Source of the DNA: Collinsella sp.
Lineage (GTDB): Bacteria; Actinomycetota; Coriobacteriia; Coriobacteriales; Coriobacteriaceae
Direction of reading: 5' to 3'
Assembly: GCA_019414645.1 (NCBI GenBank)
Contig: DXLP01000044.1
Location: 1-12,815 of the forward strand
Length of the DNA stretch: 12,815 nucleotides
Shown here: positions 5,986 through 12,815 of the stretch, piece after piece
How positions within the stretch are numbered: position 1 is the first letter of the stretch
How the letters are laid out: each line of letters opens with the position of its first letter
Translations under genes and position numbers: made by a program
The notes under the pieces: model-generated
Database searches by the model: none
What the model saw: only the letters and a program-made list of their open reading frames with translations
Told to the model about the DNA's origin: nothing

Positions 5986-6709
5986 AGGCGATGGCTTGGC
6001 GCTGAAGCTCGATGAGCTCGGCGACACCCTTGTCACCCAGGTCAAGCAGGGCGTTGAGGCGTTTGCGGTCGAAGGGCGCCTGCTCGCCGGTGCCCTGGAG
6101 CTCGATCATCTCACCGGTATCGGTGGCGACGAGGTTCATGTCGACCTCGGCATGACTGTCCTCGGAATAATCGAGGTCAAGCAGCGTATTGCCGTCGACA
6201 ACGCCCATAGAGATGGCAGCCACCTGGCCGGTAAGCGGGATGCGCTCGATCTTGCCCGCCTCGACCCACATGGCGAGGGCGTCGTGCAGCGCCACCCAGG
6301 CGCCGGTGATGCTCGCTGTACGCGTGCCGCCATCGGCCTGAATCACATCGCAGTCGACGGTGACGGTGTACTCGCCGAGCGCCTTCATGTTGACGACGGT
6401 ACGCAGGCTGCGGCCAATGAGGCGCTCGATCTCCATGGAGCGACCCTTGCGGTTGGCGTGCTCGCGCTTGCAGCGCTTGCCGGTCGACGCCGGCAGCATG
6501 GCGTATTCCGCGGTCACCCAGCCGGCCTTAGCTCCCTTTCGCCAGCCCGGCACGCCCTCCTCGATAGTGGCGGCGCACAGCACGCGCGTGTCACCGAACT
6601 CGGCCAAACACGAGCCGTGGGCGTGCTTCATGACGCCACGGGTGAGCTTAACGGGGCGCAACTCGTTGGCGGCGCGGCCGTTGGCGCGGTTGACCTGCAT
6701 GTACTCCAT
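5984..6709 (-). CDS. rph: ribonuclease PH
   Basis: RNase PH is a phosphate-dependent 3'-5' exoribonuclease that trims tRNA 3' ends and takes part in rRNA turnover; it forms a hexamer. The 241-aa protein fits the family. Key marks are [11 protein letters not shown] near residue 15, [12 protein letters not shown] around 45-56, [20 protein letters not shown] at 84-103, [10 protein letters not shown] at 121-130 (the GTR arginine binds phosphate) and [11 protein letters not shown] at 205-215. The ATG at 6709 has AAAGGA 8 nt upstream; a second ATG three codons later is possible but less well placed. It follows murI by 54 nt with no promoter visible in between, so the two are probably co-transcribed. 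Its stop codon lies in a hairpin. Confidence 0.96.
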   Translation of the reverse strand: MEYMQVNRANGRAANELRPVKLTRGVMKHAHGSCLAEFGDTRVLCAATIEEGVPGWRKGAKAGWVTAEYAMLPASTGKRCKREHANRKGRSMEIERLIGRSLRTVVNMKALGEYTVTVDCDVIQADGGTRTASITGAWVALHDALAMWVEAGKIERIPLTGQVAAISMGVVDGNTLLDLDYSEDSHAEVDMNLVATDTGEMIELQGTGEQAPFDRKRLNALLDLGDKGVAELIELQRQAIA

Positions 6710-6763
6710 AGAAATATCCTTTCGGCAAAATATGTGGCGAAGGCTTTGGCGGCTGCCTTACAT

Positions 6764-7648
6764 CTATTTCAGCTCATCGATATCGATATGTTCGATGCTC
6801 TTGAGCGGCTGACCAAAGATAAAGCTGCCCGCCACCGCAAACTCGGCAATGTTATCGGCCGTCGTGGCAAAACGATGCTGCGGCTCGGCGGCGTCGCCCG
6901 CCAGCTGCTCGCGGCGCGTGAGGATATCGGTCAGCTCGCGTGTGGTCTCCTCGGCGGAACTCACGACGCGCACCCCAGGCCCCAGCGCATGCCGGATAGG
7001 TCCCACCAACAGCGGGAAATGCGTACAGCCGAGCACCACGGTATCGATACCGTGGTCGCGCAGCGGCTCAACCGTGGCACCCACCAGCGCACGCACGGCA
7101 GGCGTATCGAAGATGTCCTCGTTCTCAAGCCACTGTTCCTGCAGATGTGCACCCGAGGCGAGCTCGTGTTCGACAACCTCGACAAAGCTCGAGGCAGGAC
7201 AGCCGTATACATCGACGCCGGCATCTAGATCCTGAATGGCGCGCGTGTAGGCGCCCGAGCGAATAGTGAGGTTGGTAGCGAGCACGCCCACGCGACGCGT
7301 ACGCGTGCTGTTGATTGCTGCACGGGCACCCGGCGCGATCACGCCGATCACGGGAACGTCGAGCACCTGCTGGGCCAAACGCAAGGCCGCAGCGGTCGCC
7401 GTGTTGCAGGCGATGACCATAATCTTGACGTCGTGCTTCGAAAGCCAACGACCCGCCTGCAGCGCAAACGAGCGCACTTCATCCTCGGTGCGCGTGCCGT
7501 AGGGGCAGCGCTTGGTGTCGCCAAAGTAGTAGACGGACTCGTGCGGCAGCGCCGTCGCAATCGCGCGCGCAACCGTCAGACCGCCCAAACCAGAATCGAA
7601 CACGCCAATCGGGCGCGTGTCGCCTGCCGGATTCTCGATATCGGACAT
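6764..7648 (-). CDS. murI: glutamate racemase
   Basis: MurI interconverts L- and D-glutamate without a cofactor and supplies D-Glu for the second position of the peptidoglycan stem peptide. The 294-aa sequence carries PIGVFDSGLGGLTV at 13-26, YFGDTKRCPYGTR at 41-53, the first catalytic cysteine Cys81 in VIACNTATAA, and the second, Cys208, in VVLGCTHFPLL with His210. It is about 25 residues longer than many homologues, partly from an N-terminal extension of about 12 residues. The ATG at 7648 is preceded by GGTGAGG with only 2 nt spacing after GAGG, a tight but usable site. It lies between an HAD phosphatase gene and rph in the murE operon, so two cell-wall genes share a transcript. Confidence 0.96.
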   Translation of the reverse strand: MSDIENPAGDTRPIGVFDSGLGGLTVARAIATALPHESVYYFGDTKRCPYGTRTEDEVRSFALQAGRWLSKHDVKIMVIACNTATAAALRLAQQVLDVPVIGVIAPGARAAINSTRTRRVGVLATNLTIRSGAYTRAIQDLDAGVDVYGCPASSFVEVVEHELASGAHLQEQWLENEDIFDTPAVRALVGATVEPLRDHGIDTVVLGCTHFPLLVGPIRHALGPGVRVVSSAEETTRELTDILTRREQLAGDAAEPQHRFATTADNIAEFAVAGSFIFGQPLKSIEHIDIDELK

Positions 7649-7699
7649 TACCTCACCAGTCTCTCTCGAAAAGACATGTCCAAGTGCAGCGACGCCGCG

Positions 7700-8611
7700 C
7701 TACGAACGCGCCGCGACCAGCAGCTCTGCCGTCGCCGCCCAACCGTCGACAATTTTGCCGCGCGTAACGAAAGCGTTCTCGCAGGCAGCCAGGAACTCGG
7801 GCGCGCCGGCGCTCGTCAGGCCATTCTCGACCAGGCAGAACGTGCCCACGTGATCGGCCATGTAGAAGTCGGACTCGGAATCGCCGAGCGCGAGCGTCTC
7901 CTCGCGCTCGATCCCCAGGTGCTCGCAGAAGCGCGCAATGGCGACGCCTTTGTTGAGGCCCGCGGGGTTGATATTGAATGCGCGACCGTCCTCGACGCGA
8001 TCGAGCTCGAGCGTCGTCGGCTTGGACAGATGCGTCAGATGGCCGTTGCAAGCCCAGATCAGACCGCAGCCGGCCTCGTCCAGGATGGCCTGAACCTCAT
8101 CGTCGGGCACATCGCCGCGCATGCCGACGGTGACCTCACGGTACTTGTAGCCGGTCGACATGTCGTTGTGATACTCGATCTTGTGCGGCCAGCGGGCGAG
8201 GATCTTCTCGCACACGCCGGTCTGCTCGATCACCTGGTGCGGCGTGAGGCCGCAAGAGGGGTCGTAGGGCATGTCGCCGGTCAGATACTCCCAATCGTTG
8301 GCTTTGAGGTCGTACATGACCAGGCCGCCCATCTCGCCGATGTAGGAGTTGAGGCCGAGCACGCGCGCGTCCTCGTGGATCATGGTACGGTTGCGGCCCG
8401 AGGTGGGAACCACCTGAATACCAGCGCGAGCGAGCGCCACGACGGCCTCGACGAGTTTGGTCGAGGGGTTGCCGTCGTTGTCGCGTAGCACGCACGAGCC
8501 GGGTGCAAGCATCGTGGCATCCAGGTCGGTAAAGACGTACTTGACCGTGGCCAAGCGCTCGCGCATCTCGCCCGAAAGCTCGGCAACGGTCGGCAGGGTA
8601 TTGTGGGACAT
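7700..8611 (-). CDS. HAD superfamily hydrolase (IIB/Cof or sugar-phosphatase type), substrate unknown
   Basis: This is a 303-aa phosphohydrolase of the haloacid dehalogenase superfamily. Motif I is FTDLDATML with Asp29 (nucleophile) and Asp31, motif II is VPTSGRN near 68-74, motif III is Lys221 in LNKGVAI, and motif IV is GDSESDFYM starting at 243 with Asp244 and Asp248. The domain of about 130 residues between motifs II and III fits a type C2 (IIB) cap, as in Cof-like, sucrose-phosphate and mannosyl-3-phosphoglycerate phosphatases. The substrate cannot be read from the sequence. I chose the ATG at 8611 because CGGAG lies 5 nt upstream; an in-frame ATG at 8653 has no ribosome binding site. 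It lies between murE and murI, 51 nt before murI, which suggests but does not show a cell-wall or sugar-phosphate role. Confidence 0.88.
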   Translation of the reverse strand: MSHNTLPTVAELSGEMRERLATVKYVFTDLDATMLAPGSCVLRDNDGNPSTKLVEAVVALARAGIQVVPTSGRNRTMIHEDARVLGLNSYIGEMGGLVMYDLKANDWEYLTGDMPYDPSCGLTPHQVIEQTGVCEKILARWPHKIEYHNDMSTGYKYREVTVGMRGDVPDDEVQAILDEAGCGLIWACNGHLTHLSKPTTLELDRVEDGRAFNINPAGLNKGVAIARFCEHLGIEREETLALGDSESDFYMADHVGTFCLVENGLTSAGAPEFLAACENAFVTRGKIVDGWAATAELLVAARS

Positions 8612-8616
8612 GGTTA

Positions 8617-8621
8617 CTCCG
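8617..8621 (-). promoter_or_regulatory. ribosome binding site deciding the HAD gene start
   Basis: CGGAG on the minus strand stands 5 nt before the ATG at 8611. The upstream in-frame ATG at 8653 has no comparable site. Confidence 0.65.
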
Positions 8622-8678
8622 TTTACGTAGAAGGGTTTGGACTTGGACGGCATGTTTTGATTGAGGGAACACGCTTAT

Positions 8679-8707
8679 GGCGACAGCGCACTCAGGGCGC
8701 CGCCGCC
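8679..8707 (-). other. GC-rich intercistronic hairpin between murE and the HAD gene
   Basis: On the minus strand GGCGGCGGCGC pairs with GCGCTGTCGCC (11 bp, two G-U pairs) around a 7-nt loop, about 11 nt past the murE stop codon. No U-tract follows, so it is probably not a terminator. It may stabilise the upstream mRNA or mark a processing point in the operon. Confidence 0.45.
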
Positions 8708-8718
8708 ATCATGGTTCA

Positions 8719-10281
8719 TTAGTCAAACTGGGTAACATCGATCAGGCGATTGGCCAACGAAAGGTCGCTCTCGATGGGCACGAACTCGTCGCCCACGTGC
8801 ATGAGCTCCTCGTCACCCTTTGCCAGCAGCAAGACAATGGTGGGAGCATCGGGGTTGACGTACTCCTCGCGCGCCGCCTTGAACGCCGCATGCACAGCGG
8901 CTTCGCGGTCGAGGATGATCTTGTTCGGCGTATCGTCGGGAACATGCTCGGCAAGCTCGCGACAGACCTTCATCGGGTCCTCGTGAGCTGGATCCTCGTT
9001 GGCAAAGATCATCAGGTCGGAATACGGTGCGGCCTCGCGCGGAAGCTGCTCGCGGCGCTCCTGCGCCTTGCCGCCGGCAGCGCCAAACAGCGCAATGACG
9101 GGGCTAGCGGGAAACGCGCGCTTCACCGACGAGAAAAGCGAACGGAACGAAAGCTGGTTGTGCGCATAGTCGACAACGCAAATCACGCGGCCGTCCTTCG
9201 ACTCCACGACCTCCATACGGCCCGGCACACGCAGTTTGGAGAGGCCCTTCTTGATAGCCTCGATACCGATGCCGATCTCGCGCGCAGCGGCGATAGCGAC
9301 CAGCGCGTTTTCCACGTTAAAGTCGCCCGCGATGCCCAGCAGGACCTTCTCCCCCATCTCGGACTCGTCGGCACACAGGCCATGCAAGTTGAACTCGATG
9401 CTAAAGCCGACCATGCGTACGTCGCTTGCCCACAGGCTCGCCTCGGGATGCTCGACGCCAACGGTCACCAAGCGATCGGCCGTCGACGCTGCCTCCAGCA
9501 CACGGTCGGCCTCTTCGGTGCCCAGATTCACCACGGCGGTCTTTGCCTGGTCAAAGATCCTGAGTTTGCTCTCAAAATAATCCTCAAACGTGGGGTGTTC
9601 AATCGGCGAGATGTGGTCGCGGCCGATGTTGAGGAAGCACGCCACGTCAAACGGCAGATTCTCGACGCGTTGATACTTGAGCGCCTGGCTCGAGACCTCC
9701 ATGACCATGGACTGGCGACCGGACGTGCGGCAGTTGGCGATATGGCGCCAGACCTCGGGGGCCTCGGGCGTAGTATTGGTGCTCTCGTAGCACTCGATAC
9801 CATCGTCGGTACTCACCGAGCCGATCATGCCGCAGGACTCGCCCGCCGCTTTGATAATCGACTGGAGCATAAAAGCGGCCGTGGTCTTTCCCTTGGTGCC
9901 GGTGATGCCCACGATCTTGACGTCGTGGTCGGGACGGTCGTAGACCTCCGGCGGCAACAGGGCCATGGCCGTGCGAACACTATCAACAACCAGCATCGCA
10001 GCACCGCTCTCCTTCGCCAGCGGCTCCAGAGACTCGACCAGCGACTCCTCGCACACAAATGCGACGGCGCCCGCATCGAGCGCCATGCTCAAAAACGCGG
10101 GCTTAAAGGCAGCACCTTTGCAAAAGAATACGTCACCTGCCGAGACCACGCGCGAATCAAACGAGCAGCCGGTCACGGCACGCTCGTCAACCTGCTCTGA
10201 TGCGCACAGCTCGCCGCACACGTCGAGAAGCTTGGCAAGCGTATCGACCGTGGTCACGGTCGCGGAATCCGAATGGTGCAT
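8719..10281 (-). CDS. murE: UDP-N-acetylmuramoyl-tripeptide synthetase MurE, not of the diaminopimelate type
   Basis: MurE adds the third amino acid to UDP-MurNAc-L-Ala-D-Glu in the cytoplasm, using ATP. The 520-aa protein shows the N-terminal UDP-binding domain (CSFDSRVVSAGDVFF near 39-53), the ATP loop GITGTKGKTT at 125-134, STNTTPEAP near 168, MEVSSQAL at 194-201, the carbamylated-lysine site FESKL with Lys239, DYAHN at 371-375 and the C-terminal domain. Where diaminopimelate-adding enzymes have DNPR, this one reads NEDPAHEDP (428-436): the arginine that binds diaminopimelate is Ala. SSQAL in place of SSHAL and DHISPIEHPTFEDYF resemble L-lysine-adding MurE of Gram-positive cocci. L-Lys or L-Orn is therefore the likely substrate (inference). 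The ATG at 10281 has AAGGTG 4 nt upstream. It leads the murE-HAD-murI-rph operon behind its own promoter. Confidence 0.93.
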   Translation of the reverse strand: MHHSDSATVTTVDTLAKLLDVCGELCASEQVDERAVTGCSFDSRVVSAGDVFFCKGAAFKPAFLSMALDAGAVAFVCEESLVESLEPLAKESGAAMLVVDSVRTAMALLPPEVYDRPDHDVKIVGITGTKGKTTAAFMLQSIIKAAGESCGMIGSVSTDDGIECYESTNTTPEAPEVWRHIANCRTSGRQSMVMEVSSQALKYQRVENLPFDVACFLNIGRDHISPIEHPTFEDYFESKLRIFDQAKTAVVNLGTEEADRVLEAASTADRLVTVGVEHPEASLWASDVRMVGFSIEFNLHGLCADESEMGEKVLLGIAGDFNVENALVAIAAAREIGIGIEAIKKGLSKLRVPGRMEVVESKDGRVICVVDYAHNQLSFRSLFSSVKRAFPASPVIALFGAAGGKAQERREQLPREAAPYSDLMIFANEDPAHEDPMKVCRELAEHVPDDTPNKIILDREAAVHAAFKAAREEYVNPDAPTIVLLLAKGDEELMHVGDEFVPIESDLSLANRLIDVTQFD

Positions 10282-10316
10282 CTTTCACCTTTCTCAGCCA
10301 TTTGGCAGGGACGGTT

Positions 10317-10345
10317 TTTATAGTAACTGAAACGCACCCACGCAA
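10317..10345 (-). promoter_or_regulatory. promoter of the murE operon
   Basis: On the minus strand there is TTGCGT, a 17-nt spacer and TATAAA. The -35 overlaps the U-tract of the asnB terminator, so the end of one unit and the start of the next are fused. The start would be near 10310, about 28 nt before the murE ATG. Confidence 0.7.
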
Positions 10346-10368
10346 AAACGGCTCCCGGAGGAGCCGTT
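10344..10368 (-). terminator. intrinsic terminator of asnB
   Basis: On the minus strand AACGGCTCC pairs with GGAGCCGTT around a 4-nt loop, and the run of T continues for three more bases. It lies about 25 nt past the asnB stop codon. Confidence 0.88.
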
Positions 10369-10393
10369 ACGCGCAGGCGTTCGTAAGCCGAGG

Positions 10394-12274
10394 CTAGGCA
10401 GCCTGAACAGAAGGCTGGCCCTCGTCGATAAAGAAGCGCTTGTACCACACTAGGAACACGAGCGGCGTATAGATCTTGCGCTGGAAATCGCCCTTGCCCG
10501 CAAAGTGCAGATCGAGCAGGTGCATAAGCTCGTCGGTATTGAAGAACTCGCTTGCCCACGGCGCGGTGAAGTACTCCTTGACATAGTCGTACCACTTTTG
10601 CTCGCGCAGCCAGTAGACAATCGGCACCGGGAAGCCCACCTTGGGACGGGTGGCCCACTCATCGGGCAGCGACTTGTTGGCAGCGTGGCGGAGTACCTGT
10701 TTGTTGCCGTTCTCGTTGATGCGGTAGCGGTCGGGAATGTGCTCGGCGAACTCCATGACTTTGCGGTCCAGGAAGGGCACGCGCAGCTCCAGCGAGTGTG
10801 CCATGCACATCTTGTCGGCCTTGAGCAGAATGTCGCCCGGGAGCCACATGTTCATGTCCAGGTACTGCTTCTTGACCAGTTCGGGCTGACCCTTCACGCG
10901 TGCGTAGATGGGTGCAGCGAGCTCGAAGGCGCCGTCGCCGGTGTTGTACTCGGGCTTGAGCACGCCGTCGACCTCGCGCTCCGGCCATACCAGAGCCTGT
11001 CCCAGGAACGACTTCTCGGGGATCTCGGCACCCTTGACCAGGAAGTTATGTCCCTTGAAGTACGGCATATGCAGCGCCAGGTTACCGAGCGCGCGACGGA
11101 CGGGCAGCGGCACCATCTTTTTGTACTTGCGCACCGGGACCGTATCCTCGTAGTAGGCGTAGCCGCCAAAGAGTTCGTCGGCGCCTTCGCCCGAAAGCAC
11201 CACGGTGACGTCCTTGCGGGCCATCTCGGCCAAGAACCACAGCGGCACGGAAGACAGGTTGGACTGCGGCTCGTCCATGTGATACTGGATGTCCTCGAGC
11301 GCACCGAAGAACTCGTCGGCGGTAATCATCTTGCGAACGTTTTCGACGCCGAGCTTATCGGAAAGCTCCTTGGCGTAGTTGGTCTCGTTGAAGTTCTTGT
11401 AGTCAAAGCCCACCGAGAAGGTCTTGTCGGGCATGAGGCAAGCGGCGATGTAGCTGGAGTCGACGCCACCGGAGAGGAACGACGCGACCTTGACGTCGGC
11501 GATGCGATGGGCCTCGACGCTCTCGTGCACGACCTCGTCCAGCTCATCGACATACTCTTCGAACGGCTTCTCGACGGCAGAGTAATCGCAATCCCAGTAA
11601 CGCTCGATGTTCATCTTGCCGGTCGGGATATCGACGGTAAAGTAGTGCGCCGGCGGCAGCTTGTAGACACCCTCGAAGAAGGTCTCCTCGGTTGCCGAAT
11701 ACTGCAGCGTCATGTACGGACGCAGAGCCTTTTTGTTGACCGCCTTGTGGAAGTGCGGGTAGTCCAGGAAGCTCTTGATCTCGGAACCAAAGAGCACGCC
11801 CGGAGCGCCGTCGCCCGCATCGGCCATGGGATAGTAGTAGAGCGGCTTGATGCCAAAGATGTCGCGGGCGCCAAAAAGCTTGTTCTTCTTTTTGTCCCAG
11901 ATGACGAAGGCGTACATACCGCGCAGGCGATCGAGAACGGCCTCGCCCCACTCCTCGTAGCCGTGCAGGAGGCTCTCGGTGTCGGCGCCGCAGTGGAACT
12001 TGTAGCCCTTGGCCTCGAGCTCGGAACGGAGTTCTTGGAAGTTGTAGATCTCGCCGTTGAAGACAATGACGACGCTGCCGTCCTCATTGGCCATGGGCTG
12101 AGCGCCGGCCTCGGTCAGGTCGAGGATCGACAGGCGGCGGAAGCCCAGGGCAACGCGGCCGTCGATAAACTGACCGCCCATGTCGGGACCGCGATGGACG
12201 ATGCGGTCCATCATCTTGGTGAGCACCTCGGATTGGTTATCCGTCCCACCGACAAAACCGACAAAACCGCACAT
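10394..12274 (-). CDS. asnB: asparagine synthetase (glutamine-hydrolysing) family amidotransferase
   Basis: This is a cytoplasmic class II glutamine amidotransferase joined to an ATP-dependent amide-forming domain. Met1 is followed by Cys2 (MCGFVGF), the nucleophile once Met is removed. The glutaminase domain continues with RGPD at 28-31, GFRRLSILDL at 44-53, VFNGEIYN at 71-78 and GADTES at 96-101. The synthetase domain has the pyrophosphate loop SFLSGGVDSS at 265-274 and LSGEGADELFGGY at 360-372. The 626-aa length and sequence resemble the Bacillus AsnB type (about 630 aa), which amidates diaminopimelate in peptidoglycan rather than only making asparagine; LtsA and lactobacillar AsnB1 are similar cases. 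Asparagine production and cell-wall amidation both remain possible. The ATG at 12274 has GAGGGG 7 nt upstream. The gene is a single unit with its own -10 and terminator, next to the murE operon. Confidence 0.93.
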   Translation of the reverse strand: MCGFVGFVGGTDNQSEVLTKMMDRIVHRGPDMGGQFIDGRVALGFRRLSILDLTEAGAQPMANEDGSVVIVFNGEIYNFQELRSELEAKGYKFHCGADTESLLHGYEEWGEAVLDRLRGMYAFVIWDKKKNKLFGARDIFGIKPLYYYPMADAGDGAPGVLFGSEIKSFLDYPHFHKAVNKKALRPYMTLQYSATEETFFEGVYKLPPAHYFTVDIPTGKMNIERYWDCDYSAVEKPFEEYVDELDEVVHESVEAHRIADVKVASFLSGGVDSSYIAACLMPDKTFSVGFDYKNFNETNYAKELSDKLGVENVRKMITADEFFGALEDIQYHMDEPQSNLSSVPLWFLAEMARKDVTVVLSGEGADELFGGYAYYEDTVPVRKYKKMVPLPVRRALGNLALHMPYFKGHNFLVKGAEIPEKSFLGQALVWPEREVDGVLKPEYNTGDGAFELAAPIYARVKGQPELVKKQYLDMNMWLPGDILLKADKMCMAHSLELRVPFLDRKVMEFAEHIPDRYRINENGNKQVLRHAANKSLPDEWATRPKVGFPVPIVYWLREQKWYDYVKEYFTAPWASEFFNTDELMHLLDLHFAGKGDFQRKIYTPLVFLVWYKRFFIDEGQPSVQAA

Positions 12275-12325
12275 ATACTATCCCCTCTGCTGTTGCTGGG
12301 CATCAAATCGAATCAGTAGCTTTTG

Positions 12326-12331
12326 AGTATA
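12326..12331 (-). promoter_or_regulatory. -10 element of the asnB promoter
   Basis: TATACT on the minus strand, in the context GGTATACTCA, lies about 52 nt before the asnB ATG. The same ten bases surround the tatA -10. No clear -35 is visible at 16-18 nt. Confidence 0.5.
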
Positions 12332-12442
12332 CCCGAGGGCGTAAAGAGGGGCGGAATGTTCAGGCAATCTCAACTGAATCAGCTCCGCTGTGACACGCGC
12401 CGGTTACCTTTAATGGATATGAGGTGAATGGGGCGATTGTTT

Positions 12443-12451
12443 TGCTATACT
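12443..12451 (+). promoter_or_regulatory. extended -10 of tRNA-Val
   Basis: TGCTATACT is a full extended -10 ending 10 nt before the tRNA 5' end, so transcription would start just ahead of the mature tRNA. The -35 region is poor, which is acceptable for extended -10 promoters. Confidence 0.65.
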
Positions 12452-12461
12452 CTCTCCGCAC

Positions 12462-12537
12462 GGGCGATTGGCGCAACGGTTAGCGCAGGTGCTTTACACG
12501 CACAAGGCTGGGGGTTCGAATCCCTCATCGCCCACCA
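12462..12537 (+). tRNA. tRNA-Val (anticodon TAC)
   Basis: A 76-nt cloverleaf reads on the plus strand. The acceptor stem is GGGCGAT with ATCGCCC, discriminator A and an encoded CCA. The D-arm is GCGC/GCGC, the anticodon loop TTTACAC holds TAC, and the T-arm is GGGGGTTCGAATCCCTC apart from its ends. The outermost anticodon-stem position (G with A) is unpaired. It reads GTA and, with wobble, other valine codons. It is the only plus-strand gene in the window and is divergent from asnB. Confidence 0.96.
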
Positions 12538-12546
12538 CTGAATTGG

Positions 12547-12575
12547 AAACGGTCCTCGCAAGGGGACCGTTTTTT
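12547..12575 (+). terminator. intrinsic terminator of tRNA-Val
   Basis: AAACGGTCC pairs with GGACCGTTT around an 8-nt loop, and the run of T continues to 12575. It starts 9 nt after the tRNA 3' end. Confidence 0.88.
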
Positions 12576-12592
12576 GTTTGGGCCCAGCGCAT

Positions 12593-12605
12593 GGGATTCG
12601 AACCC
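12593..12605 (-). other. isolated tRNA T-arm-like sequence
   Basis: On the minus strand this 13-mer is identical to positions 12512-12524 of tRNA-Val (GGGTTCGAATCCC), in inverted orientation and 68 nt away. The flanks do not pair as a T-stem, and no D-arm, anticodon arm or acceptor stem can be built, so it is not a tRNA gene. It may be a remnant of a tRNA 3' end such as an integration site leaves behind. Confidence 0.4.
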
Positions 12606-12815
12606 TAAGGACCCCTTATTTCAAGGTCCGTGGCCAAATAATGGCAAAAATGAGTACTGCTACTTTGCTTGCAACATATAAACAGATAGTGTTTGCTTAG
12701 GTTACGCAACATATGTCCATTATAAGGACTAACAGTCAGATCAAAATCGTGTATTCATCGCCATTTCGACTTGCCATCTGGCCTTATTAGTCCAAAATTG
12801 CTGCTACCAAATCGG
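12606..12815. other. AT-rich non-coding stretch, possible edge of an accessory region
   Basis: I count 60 G or C in the 155 bases of 12661-12815 (39%), against 37 of 60 in a sample line of rdgB (5221-5280). No supported gene is present. GCAACATAT occurs twice as a direct repeat (12671-12679 and 12706-12714), each preceded by TTTGCTT. GGACTAA (12726-12732) and TTAGTCC (12788-12794) form an inverted pair. Confidence 0.5.

Noticed and set aside
8612..8653. Upstream start of the HAD gene at 8653
   Set aside because: No ribosome binding site precedes it, whereas CGGAG stands 5 nt before the ATG at 8611.
10505..12319. 604-codon plus-strand frame opposite asnB, and similar long frames opposite murE (8677-10200), dtd-rdgB (4721-5896) and rph-murI (5996-7228)
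   Set aside because: All lie antisense to well-identified genes in GC-rich DNA, where the codon bias leaves antisense frames open. None has a domain or suitable start signal.
12632..12691. Short plus-strand frame MAKMSTATLLATYKQIVFA in the AT-rich flank
   Set aside because: It is nineteen codons without a ribosome binding site or promoter.
12719..12744. Minus-strand TATAAT with TTGATC upstream
   Set aside because: The -10 is perfect, but the spacer is only 14 nt and no gene or terminator follows, so chance in AT-rich DNA is more likely.
1..12815. CRISPR arrays, insertion sequences, phage or toxin-antitoxin genes
   Set aside because: I saw no regularly spaced repeats, transposase or integrase motifs, or other accessory genes in the window.

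Overview
The window looks like a piece of a GC-rich actinobacterial chromosome. My best guess is the class Coriobacteriia, probably Collinsella or a close relative. The reasons are GC-rich coding DNA, actinobacterial-style tRNA genes, a lysyl-tRNA synthetase with an added C-terminal tRNA-binding domain, and a MurE that lacks the diaminopimelate signature. The genus is inference from recognition, not from a search. Almost everything is housekeeping. All eleven protein genes and one tRNA lie on the minus strand; only tRNA-Val at the right end is on the plus strand.

Layout in transcription order (right to left on the minus strand): asnB (glutamine-dependent asparagine synthetase family) has its own -10 and a strong terminator. 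Next comes a probable operon murE, HAD phosphatase, murI, rph, which starts at a promoter beside the asnB terminator and ends at a hairpin overlapping the rph stop codon. Then rdgB and dtd are packed 3 nt apart. veg and ispE follow, 2 nt apart, behind a clear promoter and a small leader hairpin. tRNA-Pro(CGG) with a terminator, tatA with its own promoter and terminator, and finally greA and lysS complete the series. An intrinsic terminator-like hairpin sits between greA and lysS, leaving no room for a lysS promoter after it.

Functionally the window combines peptidoglycan precursor synthesis (MurE, MurI, possibly AsnB as an amidating enzyme), isoprenoid precursor synthesis (IspE, needed for the undecaprenyl carrier), nucleotide and tRNA quality control (RdgB, Dtd, RNase PH), translation and transcription (LysRS, GreA, two tRNAs) and protein export (TatA). 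murI-rph-rdgB and veg-ispE are neighbourhoods also known from Firmicutes such as Bacillus.

I found no CRISPR array, transposase, phage gene or obviously new multi-gene system. The unexplained signals are small: a repeated 11-12 bp hairpin directly after the lysS and dtd stop codons, alternative pairings in the greA-lysS gap, a perfect dyad inside the tatA promoter, the leader hairpin of veg, and an AT-rich stretch after tRNA-Val that resembles the edge of an accessory region. The left end (1-129) and the right end (12606-12815) hold no gene I can support.
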